Source of the DNA: Mucilaginibacter pineti
Lineage (GTDB): Bacteria > Bacteroidota > Bacteroidia > Sphingobacteriales > Sphingobacteriaceae
Assembly: GCF_900101875.1 (NCBI RefSeq)
Contig: NZ_FNAI01000011.1
Coordinates: forward strand, 186,001 to 250,000
Direction of reading: 5' to 3'
Length of the DNA stretch: 64,000 bases
This document shows positions 16,999 through 24,490 of the stretch, in pieces (position 1 is the stretch's first letter; each line of letters starts with the position of its first letter). The position numbers were made by a program, and so were the translations under genes. A model generated the notes under the pieces. It saw only the letters and a list, made by a program, of their open reading frames with translations, ran no database searches and was not told where the DNA came from.

Positions 16999-17802
16999 TT
17001 ATATTGCTGTCCACCCGCCGTCAACCACCAGGTTGGCGCCGGTCATATATGCTGATGCCTCGCTTGCCAGGAAAATAAGTGCGCCCTGGTAATCGCTTGC
17101 CTTTGCCATGCGGCCCAGCAGCGTTTTTACAGCGTAGTTTTCTATAAAAAATTCGTTTTGATTGTTCTCAACGCCACCCGGCGAAAGGGTATTTACCCGT
17201 ACGCCTTTATGCCCCCAGTAAGCGGCCAAAAAGCGGGTGAAATTGATAACAGCGCCTTTAGTTACCGGGTACGCAGCCGATTTATAAAAGTCCTGCTCGC
17301 CCAGTTCATTTTTGTAGATGGACTGATCGGGCCCAACCATGCCGTAGGTGGATGCGATGTTGATGATACTGCCCGATTGCTGCGCGGCCATCACCGTACC
17401 AAAAACCTGCGAGCACAAGAACACACCGGTTACATTCACGTTAAGCGACTGCTGGAACGCGCTAAGCGGATAGTTTTCAAATGCCGAAAGTTCCTTAGCC
17501 AAAGCCGGGTTCTCGAACATGTCATTTATAGCCGCGTTATTCACCAGGATATCTATGCTGCCATAGCGGGTCAGGATCTTGTCGCGGGCAATTTCCAGTG
17601 ATTGTTTGCTGGTTACGTCAATCTGCAGGCCGCCGTGTTGTTCGCCCAGGCTTTCGGCAAAGGCCTCCACCTTTTTCTCATCCATATCAGCAGCAACCAC
17701 GTTGGCACCCGCAAGTGCCAGTGCTTCGCAATGCTTTTTACCTATGAGGCCCAATGCGCCGGTTACAATAGCCGTTTTGCCTTTTAATGAAAATAATTCC
17801 AT
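16999..17802 (-). CDS. short-chain dehydrogenase/reductase of the sugar-acid cluster
   Basis: 267 residues from ATG 17802 (MELFSLKGKTAIVTG). A longer frame from 17817 would overlap the aminotransferase and adds five unconserved residues. The NAD(P) motif is TGALGLIG, then NNAA (VNNAAIND). The catalytic Ser lies in INIASTYG, Tyr in SAAYPVTKGA with Lys four residues later, and the C-terminal signature is YMTGANLVVDGG. It is an NAD(P)-dependent oxidoreductase expected to act on a sugar or sugar-nucleotide intermediate. It is tightly packed between the aminotransferase (1-base gap) and the NeuB fusion. Confidence 0.92.
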   Translation of the reverse strand: MELFSLKGKTAIVTGALGLIGKKHCEALALAGANVVAADMDEKKVEAFAESLGEQHGGLQIDVTSKQSLEIARDKILTRYGSIDILVNNAAINDMFENPALAKELSAFENYPLSAFQQSLNVNVTGVFLCSQVFGTVMAAQQSGSIINIASTYGMVGPDQSIYKNELGEQDFYKSAAYPVTKGAVINFTRFLAAYWGHKGVRVNTLSPGGVENNQNEFFIENYAVKTLLGRMAKASDYQGALIFLASEASAYMTGANLVVDGGWTAI

Positions 17803-17803
17803 A

Positions 17804-19147
17804 CTACAGCGCTGCACTTTTAGGCTTAATATTATAATTGCTCACTTTGCGGAAAACTGCTTCCAGTATTTCGCCTTTCAGGTAGCTTTTAACATCGCCG
17901 CTTAAAATGGCTTCCTTTATAATTTGCAGCACATCCTGGTATGCCAGCAGTGTGTAGTCAATATCTTCGGAGGTATGGCTGTAGCACATATTATGGAAAC
18001 CGGCCCAAAGAATACCGCGTTTTATCATTTCCTGCTGCATCAGCGTTTTTAGCTCTAAAGGGTTACCGGCTTCAGGTGTAAAAGTTACCATACTGCGGCA
18101 GTTAAAGCCGATGCAGCGGGTGTACTGATCCATCCCCATTGCAATGGCCAATTGGTTGTAGCCGTCCTTTAAAAGCGCGCCGTTTTGATCAAGGTATTCA
18201 GGTACTTTCTTATCCTTTAGTTCATTAATAGTAGCAATACAAGCCGCCAGCGATAAAGCCTCGCCGCCAAAGGTGGTATAACTGAACACTTCGGAATTAA
18301 ACAACTCCATTACATCGGCACGACCAGTTAGCAATGCTATAGGCATGCCATTGGCACATGCTTTTGAAAATACAGCCAGATCGGCCTTTACGTTAAAATA
18401 TTCCTGCGCGCCGCCCAATGCTACGCGGAAGCCGGTCCACATTTCATCAAAAATGAGCAGGGTACCGTTTTCGCGGCATACCTCGGCCAGTTGCTGTAAA
18501 AAGCCGGGTTTGGGTGCTTCAAAAATAAATGGCTCTAATATTAAGGCTGCCACGGTTTCATCAAGCGCCGCCTTTATGGCGTCAATATCATTGTATTCAA
18601 AAGTGTAGGTAAGATCCTGCGTAGCCTGGGGTACACCCGCATTGCGACTGGTGATACCGATGTACCAGTCATGCCAGCCATGATAACCACAGCAAAACAC
18701 CTTATCGCGACCGGTAAAGGCACGTGCCACACGGATAGCGGCCGAGCAAACATCGGCACCGGTTTTAGCGATTTTTACCGCTTCGGCGTTGGGCACAACC
18801 TGTTGTACCAGCTCGGCCAGTTCAACCTCCAGGGGGTGCATCAGCGAAAAGGTGATCCCATCTTCCAGTTGCCTGCGGATAGCATCATCAACAGCAGGAT
18901 AAGCATAGCCCAATGATACAGGGCCGATGGCCGCGTTAAAATCTATATATTCATTACCATCCGCATCCCAAACGTGCGATCCTTTACCTTTTACCAAATA
19001 CTTTGGCGCAACGCCTTTGGTAAACTGGCCCGGGCCTTTAGCCAAGGTTTGTGTAACCGGTTTCTGAACTTTTAAAGCGCGCTCATAAAGCTCATTTGAC
19101 TGCGTGATATCGGGGAAATTATTGGTGAGCTGTATTTTATTAGCCAT
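17804..19147 (-). CDS. class III PLP aminotransferase, glutamate-1-semialdehyde-aminotransferase-like
   Basis: 447 residues. Class III fold: HVWDADGNEYIDFNAAIGP near the start, YHGWHDWYIG, PLP Asp in LLIFDEMWTGFR, and the Schiff-base Lys in FSKACANGMPIALLTG. It is like the GSA-aminotransferase relatives found in polysaccharide and flagellin-glycan clusters rather than HemL itself: the context is sugar biosynthesis and no haem genes are near. It would transfer an amino group to a keto or aldehyde sugar. The 3' end continues past the fold (residues about 425-447). Confidence 0.92.
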   Translation of the reverse strand: MANKIQLTNNFPDITQSNELYERALKVQKPVTQTLAKGPGQFTKGVAPKYLVKGKGSHVWDADGNEYIDFNAAIGPVSLGYAYPAVDDAIRRQLEDGITFSLMHPLEVELAELVQQVVPNAEAVKIAKTGADVCSAAIRVARAFTGRDKVFCCGYHGWHDWYIGITSRNAGVPQATQDLTYTFEYNDIDAIKAALDETVAALILEPFIFEAPKPGFLQQLAEVCRENGTLLIFDEMWTGFRVALGGAQEYFNVKADLAVFSKACANGMPIALLTGRADVMELFNSEVFSYTTFGGEALSLAACIATINELKDKKVPEYLDQNGALLKDGYNQLAIAMGMDQYTRCIGFNCRSMVTFTPEAGNPLELKTLMQQEMIKRGILWAGFHNMCYSHTSEDIDYTLLAYQDVLQIIKEAILSGDVKSYLKGEILEAVFRKVSNYNIKPKSAAL

Positions 19148-19158
19148 AACAATGCTGT

Positions 19159-20097
19159 TTATTCTGAAAATTCCTGTGTTAATATGGATGGTTGAAAATG
19201 GTTGGTTTGGTAGCCCAGTATGCGCTCGGCTATTTGCTTGCCGGTAAGGCCTTCATGCTGCAGCACATCGGGCAAAAGCGCTGGTCTGAACCATTTTTGG
19301 TTAAGCGAGATAGGTAATACTTTGGCCGTGGTTTGGTATTGCAGCAATACTTCGGCAACAATGGTGTACAAACCACCGGTTAAAAAATGATCTTCGAGGG
19401 TAACAATCAAATTGCTGCCGGCTGCGACTTGTAAAATAATAGCTTCATCAACCGGTTTAAGGCTGCGCATATTTACCAGGCCTACAGACAAGCCTTCGTT
19501 GATAAGGATCTCCATTGCTATCAGCGCCTGTTCAAACAACAGGCCGTAGGTTAAAATGGTTACATCGCTGCCAACGGCAACAACCTCGGCTTTACCTAAT
19601 TCAAAAGGTTCGTGCTCATAACCGGTTTTACGGGTGTTGATGCGGGTATAAGCCGGGTTTGGCGATTGCCAGATCTGCGGCAGCATTTTTACCAGGTCGT
19701 CCTCATCTGCCGGGGCAAATACGGTAACGTTGGGGATGCCGCGCATAATTGAAATATCTTCAATGGCCTGGTGCGTTGGTCCGTTAGCATCAGATAACAG
19801 GCCGGGGATAAAACCGCTCAGTTTTACCGGCAGGTTGGCAATGCCCAAATCGGTACGTACAAATTCATAGGCGCGCATGGTTAAAAAGGCAGCCAGCGCA
19901 TGTACCACCGGAATGCGGCCGCGCAAGGCCAAGCCGGCCGAGGCACCAATCATGGTTTGCTCAGTAATGCCGGTATCAATAAAGCGTTTGCCTAAAACAG
20001 CGGGCAGGTTACGTACCAACGCGCGGTTTTCGGCAGTCATTACTATTACCTGTTCGTTGTTTAAAGCCGTTTCGGTCAATAATTCTTCGTAGGTCAT
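19159..20097 (-). CDS. transketolase, C-terminal subunit (Pyr + C-terminal domains)
   Basis: 312 residues. It has the pyrimidine-binding domain with the conserved catalytic Glu region (DTGITEQTMIGASAGLALRG) and the C-terminal domain (GSDVTILTYGLLFEQALIA). Alone it would be inactive; it pairs with the N-terminal subunit encoded 3 bases upstream. Transketolase moves two-carbon ketol units between sugar phosphates with thiamine diphosphate. Split transketolases also occur in sugar-nucleotide clusters, which is how the context reads here. Confidence 0.92.
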   Translation of the reverse strand: MTYEELLTETALNNEQVIVMTAENRALVRNLPAVLGKRFIDTGITEQTMIGASAGLALRGRIPVVHALAAFLTMRAYEFVRTDLGIANLPVKLSGFIPGLLSDANGPTHQAIEDISIMRGIPNVTVFAPADEDDLVKMLPQIWQSPNPAYTRINTRKTGYEHEPFELGKAEVVAVGSDVTILTYGLLFEQALIAMEILINEGLSVGLVNMRSLKPVDEAIILQVAAGSNLIVTLEDHFLTGGLYTIVAEVLLQYQTTAKVLPISLNQKWFRPALLPDVLQHEGLTGKQIAERILGYQTNHFQPSILTQEFSE

Positions 20098-20100
20098 GGC

Positions 20101-20964
20101 TTATCTAACTATTAGGGTTTCGGATGTTAATAAGGTATCGTGCTGGCCATGCAGCTCTAATAAAAGCTGGTCTATCTCATCGGCAGAAAAATTGCAGAAC
20201 CACCTGTCGGCCCGCTCTTCAATGCTTGGCAAACCGCGACCCCTAACGGTATCGGCGATTACCACATTGAGTTTTCCCTCCTGAAAAGGAAAGGCGCTGA
20301 ATGCGTTGTTGAGCTCATAAAAATCATGACCATCTATCCGTTTAACCGCCGCGCCGAACGATTCAAATTTCTGTGCAAGCGGCTCCAGCGGGATAAGATC
20401 TTCGGTACGCATATTGGCCTGAAACTGGTTGCGGTCTATTACGAAAATGAGATTATCCAGCTTGTAGGCATTGGCCACCAGTACTGCTTCCCAGCAAGTG
20501 CCTTCGTTCAGCTCGCCATCGCCCATAATGCAGACAACCTTGTTGCTGCCGCCGCTTATTTTAATGTCCATTGCCACACCAATTGCCACGGATGGCAAAT
20601 GCCCCAGCGAGCCGGAGTGAAATTCAATAGCGGGAATCTTTGTATTTGGGTGCCAGTAAATATTGTCGTTAATGGAAAGGTGATTGGCCAGGCGTTCTTT
20701 TTCAATAAACCCAAGCTCGGCTAAAGTGCCGTATAAGGCGGGTACATCATGCCCTTTGGATAGGAACAGGTAATCGCGGTTGGGGTCGTTAAGGTTTGAT
20801 GGGTTAACGTTCAAAAAATTGGTGTACAGGTAAACGATCAGGTCGACCGCGGAAAGGGATGCACCCGTAAAGCAGCCACCCGCTGTAGACATGCGTATGA
20901 TATGCTCCCGTACCCTGAGGGCCATAACGCTAAGTTCTTCGTTGTTGTAGTTTATATTTTTCAC
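20101..20964 (-). CDS. transketolase, N-terminal subunit (thiamine-diphosphate domain)
   Basis: 287 residues. The ThDP/Mg motif is GDGELNEGTCWEA...DRNQFQ; the phosphate-binding His and substrate region are in SKGHDVPALYGTLAELG and FHSGSLGHLPSVAIG. It is the partner of the subunit at 19159-20097; together they equal one normal transketolase of about 600 residues. It starts 8 bases after the cytidylyltransferase gene. A housekeeping full-length transketolase is expected elsewhere in the genome, so this pair is probably specialised. Confidence 0.92.
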   Translation of the reverse strand: MKNINYNNEELSVMALRVREHIIRMSTAGGCFTGASLSAVDLIVYLYTNFLNVNPSNLNDPNRDYLFLSKGHDVPALYGTLAELGFIEKERLANHLSINDNIYWHPNTKIPAIEFHSGSLGHLPSVAIGVAMDIKISGGSNKVVCIMGDGELNEGTCWEAVLVANAYKLDNLIFVIDRNQFQANMRTEDLIPLEPLAQKFESFGAAVKRIDGHDFYELNNAFSAFPFQEGKLNVVIADTVRGRGLPSIEERADRWFCNFSADEIDQLLLELHGQHDTLLTSETLIVR

Positions 20965-20972
20965 AAGTGGTG

Positions 20973-21803
20973 TTATTTTAAATTGGATGTTGCCAGTACT
21001 TCGGGTGCCTGTTTGGTTTGCCCGGGCTGTATGGTCTTTAATTCGTTAAGGTGGTGGCGGTACCAGTTAACGCCGGCGTATTGCGCATTAATTTGGTAGA
21101 TGCCTGGCTCGGTGTTCAGCAGGTTGATGATATCATTGCAGGAAAAGTTTTTATTAACCTGATAAAGCGCTTCAAAAACGGTTTTAATGAACAGGTAATC
21201 TTCCCGGTAATCAATTGTAAAACGGTGCGACATGGAATAATCCAACCCCGTTTGCCAGCTTACATTACCTATGTTAAAAAGCTGCGGGTTTTCCCATATA
21301 TAAGGGGTGGTGTGCTCCAGCTCCAATGGTTTATATGCATTTTGCCAGGCTTTTTTAAGGCAGGGCATGGTCATGATCTCTACGTCGTTCCCATCGGGCC
21401 AGGTGGCCGGGTGCAGATTACTCACGTAATCAAAAGTGTCGTTCTCAAAAAAGTAATCCAGTACCCCATCTATAATGCGCGGATCTATCAAAGGGCAATC
21501 AGACGGGATCTTGAGCACAACATCGGCCCCGTATTTTAAAGCGGCCTGGTAATGCCTGTCAAGCAGGTTATGCTGATCGCCGCGATAACAAGGTAAGCCC
21601 AGTGATTGGGCCTCACGAACCAGCACATCGTCTTCGGCATTTTCTGAAGTGGCTATTACAATGGTGGCTTCATGACTGATCATCTGTAACCTTTCGGTCA
21701 TAAGCGCGAGGATGCTTTTGCCTAATATAGGCAGCATCACCTTGCCGGGTAAACGGGTTGACGCCATGCGGGCCTGCACTACGATCACTATTTTATTTGC
21801 CAT
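20973..21803 (-). CDS. SpsF-type cytidylyltransferase (CMP-sugar acid synthetase)
   Basis: 276 residues. The nucleotidyltransferase signature VVQARMASTRLPGKVMLPI and the metal-site region LKIPSDCPLIDPRIID are of the COG1861/SpsF group, relatives of KdsB and NeuA that activate a sugar acid with CTP. The later part (RFTIDYREDYLFIKTVFEAL) fits the same family. It is the second gene of the cluster, 10 bases downstream of the putative transferase. The activated sugar would be the NeuB product. Confidence 0.9.
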   Translation of the reverse strand: MANKIVIVVQARMASTRLPGKVMLPILGKSILALMTERLQMISHEATIVIATSENAEDDVLVREAQSLGLPCYRGDQHNLLDRHYQAALKYGADVVLKIPSDCPLIDPRIIDGVLDYFFENDTFDYVSNLHPATWPDGNDVEIMTMPCLKKAWQNAYKPLELEHTTPYIWENPQLFNIGNVSWQTGLDYSMSHRFTIDYREDYLFIKTVFEALYQVNKNFSCNDIINLLNTEPGIYQINAQYAGVNWYRHHLNELKTIQPGQTKQAPEVLATSNLK

Positions 21804-21813
21804 TTTTATGTGC

Positions 21814-22866
21814 TTAATAGTTTACCATAAGCTGCGCCGTAAAAAACTGCGGCGCCTTTTTACTCAGTGCTTTTTGCACATCGAAGCTATCTCTGGTGCC
21901 CCGGTGGTTTATGTATGCGCGACAGATCTGGGCTATTTTTTTGGCAGAACCACCGTTGTTTTGAACGGGGGCCAATCTTTTAAGCTCATCTACATTAAAC
22001 CACGAATGAACTTTTTTACCTAAGATGATGCCGGTATACACTACGGTTGAGTATTGGGTTATCAGTTCGCAGCAGTTGGCTATCATGTGGTTGGTGTTGC
22101 CCGAATTATAGATGAGCGTACCCGCGGGCGCATATTTGCGGATCTCCCTTTCGGCGCGTTTTACATCTTCATTGGGGTGCAGCTTAAAAAGCAAGGGGCG
22201 ACCTGCCGCTATTTTTACTGCTTCTTTTATAAAGGCCGGGCGGTTTTCAAAACGATAAGTTTCGCGCATATCGGTGGTGGCTACCATTACGTAGTTGCGA
22301 TGCGGGAAATCATTGTTTAAAAACTGGCGCAGGTTATCATAATTGGGGATGCCGGTAACGGCTATCTTACGGTTTTCGGTGCCGGTTTTGGCGAAGTATT
22401 GTTTGTAACCGGCAGATGCGGCACAAAAAACATCACATATATTTGATGACCCATTTAACGACGTATTACCACAAAGAAACGGAGGGAGTTTAAAGGCTTT
22501 TACCAATTTACTCAGTAGGGTAAATTTATCAACCATGCCTTCCTGTACCCATACAGTTTTCTTTACGCGCAGGCGTTTGGGCACTATCAAGTCCGAACAA
22601 AAAACTACCAGGTCGTAAGTGTTTAGCTGCGCTTTGTAGTCAATCTGCAAGCCATGGTTTTTAAGGTAGCGTTCAGAATTTTCCCTGAACTGACCGGCCA
22701 TTACTGTACCGTTAAGCAAGGGCGTACGCTCAACAAGAAAATTTAAGAAAGGGCTATCGGTAAATACTTGACTAAACCAGCAATCAAACTCGGGCAGTTC
22801 TGCGGCAATCTGGTGCATTTGCAGCGTTTGATTTACAGAACCGGTAATGAACAATATTTTCTGCAT
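21814..22866 (-). CDS. putative GT-B-fold glycosyl/glycerophosphotransferase
   Basis: 350 residues with no named signature, but the layout is that of CDP-glycerol glycerophosphotransferase and polysialyltransferase-like GT-B enzymes. It has an N-terminal Rossmann start (KILFITGSVNQ), a middle VWVQEGMVDKF and VTGIPNYDNLRQF, and the C-terminal donor region PLLFKLHPNEDVKRAERE with ITQYSTVVYTGIILGKKVH. As first gene of the operon it may transfer the CMP-activated sugar acid to a surface glycan. The family is inferred; the reaction is not shown. Confidence 0.6.
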   Translation of the reverse strand: MQKILFITGSVNQTLQMHQIAAELPEFDCWFSQVFTDSPFLNFLVERTPLLNGTVMAGQFRENSERYLKNHGLQIDYKAQLNTYDLVVFCSDLIVPKRLRVKKTVWVQEGMVDKFTLLSKLVKAFKLPPFLCGNTSLNGSSNICDVFCAASAGYKQYFAKTGTENRKIAVTGIPNYDNLRQFLNNDFPHRNYVMVATTDMRETYRFENRPAFIKEAVKIAAGRPLLFKLHPNEDVKRAEREIRKYAPAGTLIYNSGNTNHMIANCCELITQYSTVVYTGIILGKKVHSWFNVDELKRLAPVQNNGGSAKKIAQICRAYINHRGTRDSFDVQKALSKKAPQFFTAQLMVNY

Positions 22867-23070
22867 TTACTAATAAGTCAACTAAAGTTTTACAAAGTGT
22901 TTGCAAGATTTTATGATGAATTAAAAGTATGGCTGTAAGTTGTAGATAGTGCTAAGTTTAGGTTATGATATGGTTACCAGTGCATTAAAATAATTTGAAC
23001 TTAACTTTAAAAAATACACACAAAGTTCAATTGTTGTTAATATAGGTACTTTAGGGAGGCCGGTTTAGGA

Positions 23071-24207
23071 TTAATAAGCTAACTCGGCCAGGGGAATGGT
23101 GAAATGATCGGCCAGGGTGGTGATTGCTTTGCCGTTTGTTTCGTTAGTTGACGACAAGGCGTAGTATTTGCCGGTGATGGATAATCCCGATGTGGTTTTT
23201 TCGATGCTTATTTTTAAAAAGCCGTGTTTGTTGTCGCAATAAGCTTCCAGTTGTACATCATCAAATAAGCTGCTCTTATTGGTATATCCTTTGTCTGTTG
23301 CGTTGGCTAAAGCGTTAAGTTCATCGAACCCGCCCGAGCCTGCTACAATGTAGGGTACGGTTTTCCCATCGGCATATTGCTTGCTGAAACGCTGGTAATT
23401 GTGCACATGGCCGCTGAGCACCATATCGGGCTTAATACCTGTTTCTTCAAATACACCTTCCAGAAAATTGATCATTGGCTGGCTCGAGCCATGATTAGTA
23501 TCGGCCGAATAAGGCGCGTGATGAACGCAGATCAATAAAGCTTTATCGCCCCGTTCGGCATCGGCGGTTTTAAGCTCGGCTATAAACCATTCGCGCTGCT
23601 CATTGGTAATTACACCGTATTTGGGGATGTTGCTATGCAAACCTATGATATTGGCCAGCGGGGTTTCCAGCGTCCAGTAAACATTGGGCTGTACCATGCT
23701 TTTCCTGGCCGATTGCGCGCTGAAGCTGACCTTGCGCGAAACTGTATCGCAAAAAACTGCCTTAAACGAATCAAGGCTTTGGTAAACAACCGGGCTATCC
23801 GGGTTTACGTCGCTGTCATGATTACCGGCGATGGCAAATATGGGGCCGGGGTATGGTGCAAATGGTTCAAAAAACTGCTTGTCGAAGCGGTCGGCCTCAC
23901 CATGATGATAAACAATATCGCCGAGGTGATAAAAAAATTGCGGACGATCTTCTGGTCGGGATGCTTTGTACTGCCCCGCCATTTCGCTAACCACCTGTTT
24001 TGTGCCTACAGAGCCGGTAATACTGCCGGTATCGCCGCCCATATGAAAAACCATTTTTTCGGTATTAACCCCGGCAACTACATCCTGTATATTTAAGTGG
24101 TACGGGTATTTGCCGGTGGGCGATGGCAATGCCCGGTATTTGTAGTTATCATCGGGCTGTCCCAATTTAAATACCGGTTTTGTTATCGGCTCAATATGTG
24201 GTTTCAT
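23071..24207 (-). CDS. calcineurin-like metallophosphoesterase
   Basis: 378 residues from ATG 24207 (MKPHIEP); in-frame starts at 24213 and 24237 are possible. The di-metal ligands are in HMGGDTGS, HLGDIVYHHGE, AGNHDSD, VHHAPYS and LSGHVHNYQR, the order of purple-acid-phosphatase-like phosphoesterases. No signal peptide is seen, so it appears cytoplasmic. It stands alone, 204 bases after the end of the sugar-acid cluster promoter region, and the substrate is unknown. Confidence 0.9.
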   Translation of the reverse strand: MKPHIEPITKPVFKLGQPDDNYKYRALPSPTGKYPYHLNIQDVVAGVNTEKMVFHMGGDTGSITGSVGTKQVVSEMAGQYKASRPEDRPQFFYHLGDIVYHHGEADRFDKQFFEPFAPYPGPIFAIAGNHDSDVNPDSPVVYQSLDSFKAVFCDTVSRKVSFSAQSARKSMVQPNVYWTLETPLANIIGLHSNIPKYGVITNEQREWFIAELKTADAERGDKALLICVHHAPYSADTNHGSSQPMINFLEGVFEETGIKPDMVLSGHVHNYQRFSKQYADGKTVPYIVAGSGGFDELNALANATDKGYTNKSSLFDDVQLEAYCDNKHGFLKISIEKTTSGLSITGKYYALSSTNETNGKAITTLADHFTIPLAELAY

Positions 24208-24429
24208 ATTCATGCGGTGCAAAAATACCACAGGCATGTTAAGCTTTCATTAATTTAAAGCAAATAGCTTAAAATATTACCTTAATTGAACATTAGCACC
24301 AGTTTGCAGACTGAAATTGGCTGCGCGACCAGTTAAAGCAGGCCCGGTTTTTACCAAAAAGGGCAACGAATGTTATAATAGTACAATAAAACGCACGGAG
24401 TAGTGTACCTTCATATAGCACTTAAACAA

Positions 24430-24437
24430 TAGTTTTG
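24430..24437 (+). promoter_or_regulatory. candidate -7 box for the GH2 gene
   Basis: TAGTTTTG fits the Bacteroidota -7 consensus TAnnTTTG. A clear TTG -33 element at the usual 19-21-base distance is missing. It would give a transcript starting near 24444, some 20 to 50 bases before the candidate start codons. Confidence 0.3.
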
Positions 24438-24490
24438 TATGGTATAAATAACAATCCTGTTATATGGTAATGTTAAAAATGAATATCGAT

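Noticed and set aside
15559-22866. Standard sialic acid (Neu5Ac) operon
   Set aside because: No UDP-GlcNAc 2-epimerase, NeuA or NeuD is present, and the transketolase and class III aminotransferase have no place in that pathway.
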